This document shows positions 10,180 to 22,276 of a stretch of 64,000 nucleotides of DNA, piece by piece (position 1 is the stretch's first letter; each line of letters starts with the position of its first letter). The stretch covers positions 26,376,095-26,440,094 of the forward strand of contig OZ024823.1 of assembly GCA_964016985.1 (NCBI GenBank). Direction: 5' to 3'. The notes under the pieces were generated by a model. The model was given only the letters and a program-made list of their open reading frames with translations, did not search any database and was not told the origin of the DNA. The position numbers were made by a program, and so were the translations under genes. This DNA is from Anodontia alba (taxonomy: Eukaryota; Mollusca; Bivalvia; Lucinida; Lucinidae).

Positions 10180-11437
10180 GAATGCTCCCTGAAGATGCGC
10201 AGTAGTGGGAGGGTTATGTTAGTGAAAGAGTAAAATACTTTAAGAGATATGCTATGGACAAGCTTATTATTGCAATCAAAGTGCTGTAGATGCTAGTGGC
10301 TTGGGCATCAGAAGGCCCAATGACAAATGACTAATGATCCATCTGCCTAAAAGCCTGTCAAATGTATAAAAAAAAAAAAAAAAAGCTGTGGGAGGAATTG
10401 TGCTCACAAGGTACCTACTAGTATATGCAATTTCATAGTAATGAAGCATGAAAAAAGTCTATGTTAAAAATTAAAAATGTGAAAAAAGTAAAAAAAAAAA
10501 GTAATTTCAAGATTCTGTAAAAAAGCATATGCATTATCTTCAGACTATGGTTAAAACATCTGTATAGTTTCAGTGGAATGGCATAAAACTGTAGGAAGAG
10601 TTGCACTCATAAGGTACCTACTACATATACACTTTCATAGTATTGAAGCATGACAAAAAGTCTAAGTTAAAAATGTGAAAAATTTAAAAAAAAATTATTT
10701 CAAGATTCTGTAAAAAGCACATGCATATCTTTAGACCATGATTAAGATACCAGTGAAGTTTCAGAAGGATCGGTATAAAACTGTAGGAGGAGTTCACAAG
10801 GCTCCCACTACAAACTAGGAACCATGCAAAAAAAGTCCAAATTAAAAATGTGAAGAAAGTGAAAAAAAATTAACTTAAGGATTCTGTAGAAAGCACACGC
10901 AAATCTTCAGACCATGATTAACACCTGTAAAGTTTCAAAAGGATTGGTCCAAAACTGTAGGAAGAGTTGCGCTCACAAGGTAACTACTACATATACACTT
11001 TCACAGTACTGAAGCATGAAAAAAAGTCTAAGTTAAAAATGTGAAAAATTTGAAAAAAATTACTTCAAGATTCTGTAAAAAGCACATGCATATCTTCAGA
11101 CCATGATAAAGATACCTGTGAAGTTTCAGAAGGATCGGTATAAAACTGTTGGAGGAGTTGCCCTCACAAGGTTCCCACTACAAACTCGGAACCATGCAAA
11201 AAATGTGAAAAAAAAAAAAAAATTTAAGGATTCTGTAAAAAGCACATGCAAATCTTCAGACCATGATTAAAACACCTGTAAAGTTTCAAAAGGATCAGTC
11301 CAAAATTGTAGGAGTTGTTGTCACAAGGATACAAATTCGGACCCATGCACCACTCTTCACGCACCAAGGAAAGCCGAATACCATGTCCCCTCACTTTTCT
11401 TCGAAAAGGCTGGGGACAATAAAAAAAATATATACAA
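10180..11437 (+). repeat. H3: tandem-core Helentron/pearl-like element
   Basis: Five to six units of 160-190 bp carry CTTCAGACCATGATTAA, AAGTTTCAAAAGGAT and GTAGGAGGAGTTGCGCTCA. The 3' end near 11390-11437 forms a hairpin (TGTCCCC / GGGGACA) followed by ATAAAAAAA. An inverted relative is at 42290-42655. Confidence 0.6.
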
Positions 11438-11845
11438 ATGGATACCAATAAAATTTGGAATTATGAAAAAGAAGATAATTACTTTCCCCGATGCCGATTC
11501 AAGGTGTTGCAACGCCAAGGCATGCTCCGACACTTCTGGTTGCTCAACTTCGCTGACACTCATTATGAACAACAACTACATTTTTTCAAATCCACTAATG
11601 TTAAAACACATTATATATCCACTCTACATTATTTCCTCAATGCTATATAGTTGCGTTTTCCTTGTTGATAACTTATAATATAAACAGTTGGTAATCTTAC
11701 TATTAAATAATTCTCGAGTTCACATGTTTGTTTTTTCTGCTTTCTTTTTTTCGAACATAAATCAAATATAAATCAATTACCAGACAATAGTTGTTTTCCA
11801 TTATCTTAGCTCTATCTCTAAAATTTAATGCTATGCATGTAGAAC
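11438..11845. other. intron sequence, nothing recognised
   Basis: Two overlapping plus-strand frames of about 70 codons show no family resemblance. No terminal repeats were seen. Confidence 0.4.
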
Positions 11846-12042
11846 TAAAATATTAGCCCGTAAGGTGCTATGCAAATTTGTATGAAACAACATTCTGAAA
11901 CTGATTTTGTCATTTTTTCAGAGAAAATAAGACTGATCATTTCATGTGAATCATCTGCCTAGCTAACAATTCAAATAATGTCAAGTCTTAATTTAAAAAA
12001 AAAGTTCATAGCATCATCTGCTGTGGTTGTGATAAGCACTTT
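11846..12042. mobile_element. MITE-D copy
   Basis: CAGAGAAAATAAGACTGATC and ATTTCATGTGAATCATCTGC are present with the opposed half ATTCAAATAATGTCAAGTCT. It abuts a G copy and a second D copy. Confidence 0.5.
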
Positions 12043-12255
12043 AACCCTTGTCCTGCTGAAAATTTTAAATTAAAATGCCACACCCACTTCTAATTTTCAG
12101 CCAATCAGATTACTTGATCTGGATTGTTGCTGTAAAGTCACATACTTAATGGCAAACAGTGCAGATCCAGATCAGTTGGCTGAAGAAGCCAACTGATCTG
12201 GATCTACACTGTTTGCAAAGGCAGGATATATCCGGGTTCAGCATGACAAGGGTTA
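12043..12255. mobile_element. MITE-G copy
   Basis: It opens AACCCTTGTCCTGCTGAA and closes TTCAGCATGACAAGGGTT. The centre is a palindrome of CAGATCCAGATCAGTTGGCT and its inverse flanked by AAACAGTG. Confidence 0.75.
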
Positions 12256-12460
12256 AGGGTTAATAGACAACATTTTTCTTTTATTTTCCCCTGAAAACAG
12301 GGATTAATAGTTTATGTTCATTTCATGCGATGACCAAGCTGACAATTCAGATGAAATGTCAAGTCTTATTTTCTCTGAAAAACAACAAAAAAATTTAGAA
12401 TGTCATCTGCTACATTTTTTTTTTTTTTTTTTGCTTGGTGCTTCAAGAGTTAATTCTTAA
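12256..12460. mobile_element. MITE-D copy with poly-T
   Basis: ATTTCATGCGATGACC with opposed GACAATTCAGATGAAATGTC and AAGTCTTATTTTCTCTGAA arms, followed by a 17-nt T run. Confidence 0.5.
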
Positions 12461-12673
12461 AGCCAATTAAAATTGCAACAGACATTTATTTTATTTTGCT
12501 TGTTTCAATATTTCAGGTATTACAACTACAGCAGAAATGTAGTGGTAGATAAGAGGAGCATTTGGATAAATAATTTTCTTATTTCTCCACACTGGAAATG
12601 TGTCAATAGGACAAAGATGCCCTCACTCAAGGGCCATCCGGAAACAAACATTTTGCAAAATATGAAGTTGAAC

Positions 12674-12752
12674 AAGACCTGTCGCTAGACAGGATAGCTC
12701 GCCTGAACTCGCGCTCATCAATCAAATAAAAAATCCTGATCATTGTGTGCGT

Positions 12753-12796
<44 letters not shown>

Positions 12797-13999
12797 ATGG
12801 TGGGGGGAAGGGAGGAAGACATGGTACTGGATATAATTTGGGATGAACATCTTCTATAGCTGCTATCTGTATAAATAGTATGATTTGAAAAGTAGCTTAG
12901 TAAATAAAAGATCTTAAGAACTTTGATGTAAAACTTTAACATAAAATTTCTAAGTCTGTGTGACCTTGATTTGTAGGTTATAGGGCAGGCATAGTGCTGA
13001 ATAAAATTTTGCAGCAATATCTATAATCATGCCAAATATAAAGTAACTCCATGCAAGGATTTAGAAATTATGAGATCTCAAAAACTAAGATGCAAAACTT
13101 TAACAAATTTCTGTGACCTTGACCTCTAGGTCATAAGCAGGGGTGGGAATGATGATGAATAAAATTTTGGATCAATATCTATAATCATGTCAAATATAAA
13201 GTAACTCCATGCAAGGATTTAGAAATTAAGAGATCTTAAAAACTTTGACTCAAAACTTTAACATGAATTTCTAAGTCTGTGACCTTGAACTCTAGGCCAT
13301 AAGCAGGGGTAGGAATTGTGCCGAATAAAATTGTGGATCAATATCTATAATCATGCCAAATATAAAACTCCATGCGAGGAATTAGAAATTAAAGATCTTA
13401 AAAACTTTAACACAAACTTTAACATAAATTTCTAAGTCCATGACCTTGACCTCCAGGTCAAAAGCAGAGGTGGGGATAGTGCAGAATAAAATTTTGGATC
13501 AATGTCTATAATCATGCCAAATATAAAGTAAATCCCTACAAGGATTTAGAAATTAAGAGATCTTAAAAATTTTATCGAAAACCTTTAACATAAATTTCTA
13601 AGTCTGTGACCTTGACCTCTAGGTCATAAGCAGGGGTGGGATGGTGCCGAATAAAATTTTGGATCAATATCTATAATTATGTCAAATATAAAGTAACTCC
13701 ATGGAAGGATTTAGAAATTAAGAGAGCTTAAAAACATTGACTCAAAACTTGAACATAAATTTCTACATCTGTGACCTTGAACTCTAGGTCATAAGCAGGG
13801 GTGTGGATAGGGCTCAATAAAATTTTGGACCAACATCTATAATTATACCAAATATAAACTAACTCCATTCGAGGATTTTGAAAATATGAGGTCCTAAAAA
13901 CTTTGTAAAACTTTAACATTTTTGTTAATGCTGACGCCAACACTGACCAGCAGGGGATAGTGCAATAGCTCTTCCTGTAATTTCATACAGGAAAGCTAA
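12674..13999 (+). repeat. H4: tandem-core Helentron/pearl-like element inserted in H5
   Basis: The 5' end has CCTGTCGCTAGACAGG hairpin and ATAGCTCGCCTGAACTCG. Six units of about 163 bp carry AAGTCTGTGACCTTGACCTC and ATCAATATCTATAATCATGC. The 3' end is CAATAGCTCTTCCTGT / ACAGGAAAGCT followed by AAAAA. The same family makes H16 (56338-58958) and resembles H11. Confidence 0.65.
12744..12796. repeat. GT/GTGTGC microsatellite
   Basis: About 50 bp of GT with interspersed GC near the 5' end of H4. The His-Thr frame on the other strand is an artefact of this run. Confidence 0.95.
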
Positions 14000-14497
14000 A
14001 AAGGGCCATAACTCCCATAATAATTGGCAGATTTTACCCTAAATTGAACTTGACCTATATTTTATGATTTTATATATACCTATGTATAACCTTTATTTCA
14101 TGATTATACATATATATATACCTGTATATAAAATACCATTTTTCATACATACTGACAGAACGATGAAGTTGAAAAAGCGCCATAACTCTCATAATAATTG
14201 GTGGATTTTACCCTAAATTAAACTTAACCTATATTTTATGACTATATACTTGTGTATAAATTATGACTCCAATACACTGATGTTTTCAAAAGGTATCGGT
14301 GGAACCATTTTTTGTAGGTGCAGACAGGACGGGATATATGGACTAGCTGTACAGACGGACAGGACGTACATACGGACAGCAGTGATATTATATGCACCCC
14401 CTACACCATTGAAAATGTGGGGGCATGCTTCCACTGAATATCCCACCACATAGGTTTCCATGGAGTATCCTATTTACTCTAAATATTGGGACAACTT

Positions 14498-14710
14498 AAC
14501 CCTTCTCTTGCTGAACACGACATGCCCTGTCTTAGCAAACAGTGTAGATCCAGATCAGAAGCCCTTCTGAAGAAGCCAACTGATCTGGATCTGCACTGTT
14601 TGCCATTATGTATGTGAATTTGTATCAACAACCTGGATCAAGTAATCTGATTGGCTGAAAATTGGAAGTGGGCGTGGCATCTTAATTCATTCAGCATGAG
14701 AAGTGTTAAC
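14498..14710. mobile_element. MITE-G copy
   Basis: AACCCTTCTCTTGCTGAACA opens and TTCAGCATGAGAAGTGTT closes it. The inner arms GATCCAGATCAG and CTGATCTGGATC pair. Confidence 0.7.
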
Positions 14711-14713
14711 TGC

Positions 14714-14898
14714 TTACCATACTTGTCCTATAATTTGTAAAAGTCTGTTTGACTACCTGCTGATGTGTTTAAAGTATTGCTGGATGAGTGGCAAACAGTG
14801 CAGCCCCAGATCAGATGCCACATTCTGCACCATCTGAGCTGAGTCTACACTGTTTGCTCAGGCATGTCTGTCCCAATACTTAGGATTATTATGGTAAT
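14714..14898. mobile_element. MITE-E, best-preserved copy
   Basis: The left end CTTACCATACTTGTCCTA is matched by a right end with GGATTATTATGGTAA. Between them are TGGCAAACAGTGCAGCCCCA and the opposed GAGTCTACACTGTTTGCTCA plus CTGTCCCAATACTTAG. Confidence 0.65.
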
Positions 14899-14899
14899 A

Positions 14900-15354
14900 A
14901 GAAAAACATCAACATTTTTGGGTTGGAAAAAAATCTTCAGTTATGGTTAAAAAGTGTCTTATCTAGATTTATGCAGTTTGTGTGCAGAAAAAAATGTGCC
15001 ATTCCCCAGTGGGTCTAGTCTCTCACAAATATCTTAAAATCAATTTTAAAGCTAATCCAGAGATAAAAAAAAATCTTGTCTTGATACAGGAACAAATAAT
15101 TACCATGTAATGACTACTAAGGCTGATTAATTTCATAAAGCCTCACTGAAATCTGAATTTAATTAAAGTGTCTGTCAAGTTTCCTGAATTCTGATTTTGA
15201 TAAACTTCTCTTTAATTCACATGCAGTAATCTGACAGTAAGGCGGATTCTTTTTTCTATAATTTTAGCCTGCTCAATTTACACAACAGCACACAAGTCTA
15301 AAAGCCACAGCTGTTGTGATTTAGATCAAACAATGCGAATGCATAAATAAGAGG
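14900..15354. other. intron sequence, nothing recognised
   Basis: AT-rich with no repeat structure that I could pair and no coding signal. Confidence 0.4.
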
Positions 15355-15990
15355 CCCATGTGCCATGATTAGCTCACCTGATAAAAACAGCGATTGCATA
15401 TCTGCAAATACCAATATTGCTACAGCAACTAGGATATAAATTTGACCATACCATGAAAAGGTCAAAGGTCGTCCTAGTATCATCATTTTAACAAACTTAG
15501 TAGACTTTGATTCCCAGATGCGGTAAACCAAGATTCAGCCTCAAAGCTTACTTAGTTCTGGAGAAGAAGTGTTTTACCATATATGGGTATGGCAGCCACT
15601 TGTTCAATGGTGCAGAACCTTTAGAAAGGTCAAAGTCATCCTAGTCTCCTCATGTGGACAAACTTGGTAAACCATGATTTCCCGATGCTGTACACTAAGA
15701 TTCAGCCTCAAAGCTTTCTTAGTTCTGGAGAAGAAGATTTTTAAGTTTTACCATATATGTGCATGGCAGCCATCTGGTTCAATGGTGCAGAACCGTTTGA
15801 TCAAATTGTCAACATCCCTTCGACAGAAGGCCACATATGAAATCTGGTGAAAATTGATCATGCTGTTTCAGAGAAGAAGACATTTAAAGATTTCACGACT
15901 CGTTTAAAGATTTCACGACTTTATACAAGTACATAGCCCTGGCAAGGACAGATAACCCACAAAATGTTGATGGTACTTAAATAGTTTTCC
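15355..15990 (+). repeat. H7: short two-to-three-unit tandem element
   Basis: It opens TTAGCTCACCTGATAAAAAC. Units of about 150-190 bp share AAGATTCAGCCTCAAAGCTT, TTAGTTCTGGAGAAGAAG and TACCATATATG. A 20-bp segment is duplicated directly near 15885-15920 (AAAGATTTCACGACT). Confidence 0.45.
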
Positions 15991-15996
15991 TAATTA

Positions 15997-18420
15997 TACC
16001 CCTGCAAACTTTGTGTGTGTGGGGGTGGGGGGGTGGGGGTGGGGGGTGGGGGTAGGGTATACTGTTTTCATGTCAGTCCGTGGGTCCATCCGTGTGTCCG
16101 TCCGCGACACTGTTTTTTTTTCCCTAATATATCTTGAAAATGCAGCGATGGATATTCATCAATTTCTGCAGACACTTTGATATCAATATGGTGTACCTAC
16201 ATAAGAGAAAGTAAGGGCTAGGGGCCAATTCTCTTGGAGTTAATGCCCTTTGTAAAAAGAATTTCTTAATGCAGTAAAAAGTTTGTGCGTATACTATCTC
16301 CTTAACCAATGGCTGGAATTTGACCAAACTAGCATAGATACATCATCAGGATGGGGGAAAGAAGTGATTAGATTTTGGTGACCTTGACCTTATTTTCAAG
16401 ATCACTACATTATAAATACTCAAAAAGTGAGCATTGTTAATGCAGTAAAATGTTTGTGTGCACATTATCTCTTTAACCAATGGCTGGAAATCGCACAGAT
16501 ACATCCTCAGGATGAGGGAAAGAACTGAATAGATGGTGACCTTGACCTTATTTTCAAGGTCACTACATTATAAATACGCAAAAAGTGAGCCTTGTATGCA
16601 CTCTATCTAATGAATCAATAGATGGAATTTGACCAAATTAGCACAGATACATCATTGGGGTTCGGGAAAGAAGTGATTAAATTTTGATGACCTTTATCTC
16701 GTTTTCAAGGTCACACCGGCACTCTGAAACTAAAATTTTGATAGAAAAAGTTTGTATGCACACTATCCCTTGAACCAATGGCTGGATTTTTAACAAACTA
16801 GCACCAATACAGTGTTAAGACATGGGAAAGATGTGACCTTGACCTCATTTTCAAGTTCACTACATTATAGACACAAAAAATGAGCTTTGGAAAAAGTTTG
16901 TGTCCACACTACCTCTTTAACCTATGGCTGGATTTTGACCAAACTGGCACAGATACATCATCAGGATGGGGGAAAAAAGTCATTTGATTTTGGTGACCTT
17001 TACCTTATTTTCAAGGTCACTACATTATAAATACTCAATAAGTGAGTATTGTGTGCACTCTATCTCATGAATCAATAGATGGAATTGGACCAAACTAGCA
17101 CAGATATATCATTGGGACTGGGGAAAGAAGTGATTAGATTTTGGTGACCTTTATCTCATTTTTAAGGTCACACTGGCACTTTGAAACTCAAATTTTGATA
17201 GAAATAAGCTTATGTGCACACTATATCTTGAACCAATGGCTGAAATTTTAACAAAATAGCACAGATACATCTTTAGGACATGGGAAAGAAGTGATTAGAT
17301 TGTGACCTTGACCTCATTTTCAAGGTCACTACATTATAAAGACTCTAAAAATGACCCTTGTGTGCACCCTATCTCATGAATCATTAGATGGAATTTATTC
17401 AAGCTAGCACAGATACTTCACTGGGATGAGGGAAACAAGTGATTAGATTTTGGTGACTTAGACCTCATTTTCAAGGTCAATCTGACACTCTGAAACTCAA
17501 ATTTTGATAGAAAAAAGCTAATGTGACACATTTATATCAATAAGGTGTACCTACATAAGAAGAAGTATGGGCTAGGGGCCCATTCTCTTGGAGTTATTGT
17601 CCTTTGTAAAATTTCTTTAATGCAGTAAAATGTTGTGTGCATACTATCTCTTCAACCAATGGCTGGAATTTGACCAAACTAGCACAGATACATCATCAGG
17701 ATGGGGGAAAGAATTGATTAAATTTTGGTAACCTTGACCTTATTTTCAAGGTCAGTACATTATAAATATTCAAACAGTGAGCCTTTTGTGCACATTTTTT
17801 TTTCCTGCTCTTGATTACTATTTTTAGGAATCTTAACATATTTTGCATAAATGTTCATATTCATCAGATGTTGCTGCTGCAGAAAAAGAAGGGTCAAGGG
17901 ATCAATACTGATATAGTTATTCCCCTTTATAATTCTTTAATGTCTGTAACACTTTTGTTTTTCCTGTGTATCTTGCTTAATAGTTTTAGGAATCTTGTAA
18001 TATTTTGCATGAATGTTGATATTGATAAGTGGTTGTTGCTGTGGAATTTTTTTTTTCCTGTCTATCTTGCTTAATAATTTTATTAGATTTTGGTGACCTT
18101 GACTTGGCCAGCACTCTGAAACTGTAAATTGCAGCCATTAGTGTAATATATTTTGAGAAAATGATTTTTCAACTTTTTCCCCATGCGAATGTATGGGGAT
18201 GTAAATTTTACCTTGCTGGCAAAATTTTGACCATAACTGAAAAGCTTTACTACTTTAATCATACATTAAAAATTTTAGCCATTAGTCTTTACTACATATT
18301 GAGAAAATGATTTTTTAACATTTTCATATGGGAGGGCAAATTTGAAATAGTCCATTCTACTAACTCTTAGTCTTATGTTTCTTGCTAAATAAAAGCACCA
18401 CAAGCATAATACCCCACCAT
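15997..18420 (-). repeat. H8: tandem-core element, reverse orientation
   Basis: Its tail is at the left: TTATACCCCTGCA, a G-rich run at 16019-16053, and GTCCATCCGTGTGTCCGTCC, which is the ACGG microsatellite inverted. About nine units of ~150 bp follow, carrying CTTATTTTCAAGGTCACTAC and GGAATTTGACCAAACTAGC. It stands back to back with H9. Confidence 0.55.
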
Positions 18421-18424
18421 AGCA

Positions 18425-19435
18425 GTTATTTGTTTATGTATTAAAGTTATCGTTGCGAAAATGTCTGGAAAGAAAATGACAGAGGGACAGATAATAATCC
18501 TAAACCAGATCTTGATAATATCAATGCATTATAGCAAGTTTGGTTAAAAGGCCTTGTTATTTACTCAAGTTATCATCCAGAAATGAAAATATGGGCGTGT
18601 CTCAGGCAGATAACTCCGTAAAAATTTGAGGAAATTTGCACATTAGCAATTCCAAACCAGATCTCCTTAATGTCAATACATATAGCAAGTTTGGTCAAGT
18701 TCCCTTGTTATTTACTCAAGTTATCGTCCGGAAACGAAAATATGGGCGTGTCTCGGGCAGATAACTCAATAAAAATTTGACGAAATTTGCCCATTAGCAA
18801 TCCCAAACCAGATCTCTTTAATATCAATGCATGTAGCAAGTTTGGTTAAAATTCCTTGTTATTTACTCAAGTTATCGTCCGGAAACGAAAATATGGGCGT
18901 GTCTCCGGCAGATAACCGTAAAAATTTGACAAAATTCGCCCATTAGCAATCCCAAACCAGATCTCCTTACTGTCAATGCATATAGCGGGTTTGGTGAAAA
19001 TCCCTTGTTATTTACTCAAGTTATCGTCCGGAAACAAAAATATGGGCGTCTCGGGCAGATAACTCGGTAAAAATTTGATGAAATTTGCTCATTAGCAGTC
19101 CCAAACCTGATTTCCTTAATGTCAATGCATATAGCAAGTTTGGTGAAAATCCCTTGTTATTTACTCAAGTTATAGTCCGGAAACGAAAATATGGGCGTGT
19201 CTCGGGCAGATAACTGCGTAAAAATTTGACAAAATTTGCCCATTAGCAATCTCAAACAAGATCTCCACAATATCGATGCACATACCAAGTTTGGTGAAAA
19301 TCCATTGATGTTTACTCAAGGTATCATCCGGAAACGAAAAACGGATGGACGGATGGATGGACGATGGACGGACGCACGGACGACCAACGTGAAACCATAA
19401 TACTCCGCCACTATTTTGTGGCAGGGTATAAAAAT
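18425..19435 (+). repeat. H9: tandem-core element with ACGG tail
   Basis: Six units of about 150 bp carry CAAGTTATCGTCCGGAAACG, AATATGGGCGTGTCTCGGGC and TATAGCAAGTTTGGT. An ACGG/ATGG microsatellite follows at 19342-19383, then a hairpin (CCGCCACTATTTTGTGGCAGG) and TATAAAAA. Confidence 0.65.
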
Positions 19436-19944
19436 GTAACCCTAGCATCGGAAAGATGAATTTTTATATATATAAAGCTTGGATATTAGTTCATACAAAA
19501 CCGCTGTATAGCAATGCAAAACTAATTGCATTTTGGAGGAACACATGCATTTTGCATGATACTGGTTTAGAGTTTTGCCAAGCAACTGTAAGTTCTATTA
19601 AGCGTATAGTACATATGTATATACTAACAGGTAAATAACCTAATATACACCCAACTCGCGATAAATTAATCCATAAATTAATCCGTATAGCTGACATCTG
19701 AATATAAATTGGCAGTGATCGTTTAAAATTCTTGTCGCATTTTGTAAAACGGTGTGTATTTTATGGAATTTTGATGAAAAGTTTAGTTTGCAGAAATTAC
19801 ATCAATTACTATGTTTGGTCTTCATACATTCTTACCCAGTATGGTTTGTCAACAAAGGTTTTGAAATTATGGACATGAAGGAATGCGCGGCGATTCCCCT
19901 TACTTACTTGCTTAAGACTTAAATAAGTATAATACAGTGTTCTA

Positions 19945-21223
19945 CGAGGGCGTGTCAATAAATAACCAGCCTATCCCATTTCCGATGGACCGAGACGGTC
20001 ACAATTTTCAAGCTTTGTTTCAATATATGTTTTATACATGGGTACAAAATTGCATGCGTATTGAATCATTCTTTAATAAGATATTGAATGTCCAACATGG
20101 CTAGTGATGCAAAGGCAAGCTTTTCATCTAAATTTGAGTACTGTGCTGTAATTCGGTACTTGTATTTAAAAGGTAAAACAGGCAAGGAAATACACGGCGA
20201 GTTAGCCAATGTTTATGGGTCTTCTGCACCATCTTATGTTCAGTTTAAATTCTGGGTAGGGGAATTCAAACGCAGCAGAACATCTTTAGAAGATGAAGCC
20301 AGGTCTTGACGCCCATTGGATGCCACCGATGAAGAAATGTGTAACAAAGTTCGGGATCTGGTATACTCTGATAGGCGAATTCAGGTGGAAGAAATAGCGC
20401 AGGCATTAGGCATTTCACATGGTAGCGTTTCAACAATCTTACATGATCATTTAGGTATGCCAGGCTAACAGCCCGTTGGGTCCCCAAATCCCTTAGCGAT
20501 GAGCAATGGCAACCAGTGCATCAGTATACAGCGCCTTGTTGAAGCGTTTTAGGTCAAAAGATGATTTTCTTTTGCCTCTGGTGACTGCAGATGAGATTTG
20601 GGTTCATTATTATGAGCCAGAGAATAAAGCTCAGAGTTGTCAGTGGGTAGGGCCTGGGTCCCCAAGTCCAAAGAAGTTCAAGACGCAACCATCTGCTTGC
20701 AAGGTGATGGCCACAGTATTTTGGGACACAAAAGGCGTTATTATGTTGGACTTTTTACCCAAGAGAAGTACAATAACTGGAGTGTACTATGCAAACTTGT
20801 TAGACCAGCTGAGAACCGCCATCAGTGAAAAACGCTGAGGTAAACTCTCTAAAGGTGTTTTGCTGCAACAGGACAACGCGAGAGTCCACACTTGCAAAGT
20901 TGCAATGGATGCTGAAGAGCGAAACGGGTATGAATTGATACCACATCCTGCCTATTTGCCTGACCTAGCTCATACCGACTTCTTCCTATTCCCAAACTTG
21001 AAAAAGGATATCCGTGGACTTCATTTCCGGTCTGATGAATGAGTTGTGACGGCAGTTGAGGAGTGGGTCAATGGAAAGAACCCTGACTTTTTCATTTCTG
21101 GGCTGATGGCACTTGAACACCGTTGGTCTAAGTGCATCACACTAGAGGGCAATTACATCGAAAAAGAAGAGGTGGATCTCAACCGGAAATAAGTTAGGCT
21201 GGTTACTTATTGACTCACCCTCG
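19945..21223 (+). mobile_element. mariner transposon, 1.28 kb with TIRs and TA duplication
   Basis: Terminal inverted repeats of about 28 bp begin CGAGGGCGTGTCAATAA at left and, inverted, CGAGGGTGAGTCAATAA at right, with three mismatches. TA flanks both ends (19943-19944, 21224-21225). Length and internal transposase are typical of mariner-family Tc1/mariner elements. Confidence 0.93.
20088..21192 (+). pseudogene. mariner (DD34D) transposase, inactivated
   Basis: The frame starts with MSNMASDAKAS and an N-terminal helix-turn-helix region (YLKGKTGKEIHGELANVYG), then a second HTH segment (EEIAQALGISHGSVSTIL). The catalytic triad is intact: Asp at 20590-20592 (TADE), Asp at 20872-20874 (LLQQDNARVHT) and Asp at 20977-20979 (PDLAHTDFFLF), with 34 residues between the last two. 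Inactivating changes are a stop at 20307, single-base losses near 20463 and 20504, and stops at 20836 and 21040. The stop at 20836 looks like CpG decay of an Arg codon. The frame ends ...VDLNRK at 21192, just before the right TIR. The three catalytic residues persist, so the copy is fairly young. Confidence 0.93.
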
Positions 21224-21554
21224 TAATCAAATATTTTTTTATTCAAAAATCATAAGCTAGAATGCCCAAAAAATCTGGAAAAATCTAAAATGTGTCATTC
21301 AAAATGGTGTCATAAAATTTGAAATCATTTTCTTTCAAGTTTATTGAACATTGTTTGGTGTTAATCCATTTCTCTGTACCTGCTAATAAAGGCTATAGAA
21401 AATGTTAGAAGTTTTATTTGAAACGAAGTTTGCAACAAAATTTAAACATTGATGTCAGACAGGAAATCGTGGTACACTCCCTTAAATGCAAAAAACAACC
21501 GGGGTGTCACTAATGACGTCATGTTTGCATATGTGCATACGAAAAGTAACATTC

Positions 21555-21864
21555 GCCAGCCTCGGTGGCTCAGTTGGATGCGCCGTTCGACTGGAGACCA
21601 GGAGGTCACAGGTTCAACCCCCGCCGAGGTCGGCAACATTCTTTCATGGAGATTGATCACGAAATATTTTCTACGGTCATTCTCTCCCTTCCGCTGATTC
21701 AAGAATGGCAGTTGTCAGTTTCTGGCGAAAGAATGTGCACAGTACTGGTTAACCGCTTAAAGGACTAAGCCTGCCCAGTAAATGTGTGGTTAGGTAATTT
21801 GACCGCGCTCGACATGACCCCATTTGGGTTGACTGGGCCGTAAAACCTCAACACAAACAAACAG
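21555..21864 (+). mobile_element. SINE1 copy c, full length
   Basis: The head has TGGCTCAGTTGGATGCGCC and B box GGTTCAACCCCC. The tail ends CCTCAACACAAACAAACAG. The target duplication is AAGTAACATTC / AAGAAACATTC (21544-21554, 21865-21875). Frames that read through the head are non-coding. Confidence 0.88.
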
Positions 21865-22111
21865 AAGAAACATTCTGCTTTTCGTTTTGAACTTTTTTTT
21901 CTTCTTTTTTATGATTTTAACCTGAATACACAAGGTTTTGTATACTTAAAATTTATTAAGTATCAACTGAGCCTCCATAGAAACGTTCAAGTTTTCGTGA
22001 AATGCAATGTATGCATATCTGCTATACAGTTGTATTAAATACAGAAATGTCCCGGCTTTCTTCCTATATCAAAATAAATTGTATATCTTTCCGATGCTAG
22101 GGTTAGCAAAA

Positions 22112-22276
22112 ATTGATTACTAGAGTTAATACTATCTTGATGTGTCTAAAATATTGCTGTATGTATGGCAAACAGTTTAGACCTTGATCAGATGCAGCAT
22201 TCTGCAGTGTCTGATCTGGGTCTACACTGTTTGCAAAGGCCTGTCTGTCCCAATACTTAGGGTTATTATGGTATTA
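22112..22276. mobile_element. MITE-E copy
   Basis: GATGTGTCTAAAATATTGCTG, GGCAAACAGTTTAGACC, CTGGGTCTACACTGTTTGC and CCCAATACTTAGGGTTATT are in the family order. Confidence 0.65.

Larger units (their letters stand above)
12594..14440 (+). repeat. H5: tandem-core element split by H4
   Basis: The left piece (to about 12673) has the 5' hairpin TGTGTCAATAGGACA and ATGAAGTTGAA. The right piece resumes at about 14000 with AGGGCCATAACTCCCATAAT and ends with ACGTACATACGGACAG and a hairpin of TGCACCCCC / GGGGGCATG. In the sister element H13 the same segments are contiguous (AATGAAGTTGAAAAAAGGG...), which shows that H4 landed inside H5. Confidence 0.6.
19440..22102. mobile_element. candidate piggyBac-like non-autonomous element, host of mariner and SINE
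   Basis: CCCTAGCATCGGAAAGAT at 19440-19457 is repeated inverted and perfectly at 22085-22102. The flanks GTAA and TTAG are each one change from TTAA, the duplication made by piggyBac elements, whose termini also begin CCC-TAG. Removing the mariner (19945-21223) and SINE1 (21555-21864) leaves about 1.05 kb without coding capacity. It abuts the TAAAAA tail of H9. Confidence 0.55.

Noticed and set aside
12718..13017. 99-codon frame with His-Thr repeats
   Set aside because: Generated by the GT microsatellite inside H4.
21449..21768. Frames resembling each other at 3582, 21565, 35047, 46227 and 59127
   Set aside because: All are the SINE1 body read through; similarity among them reflects the repeat and not a gene family.
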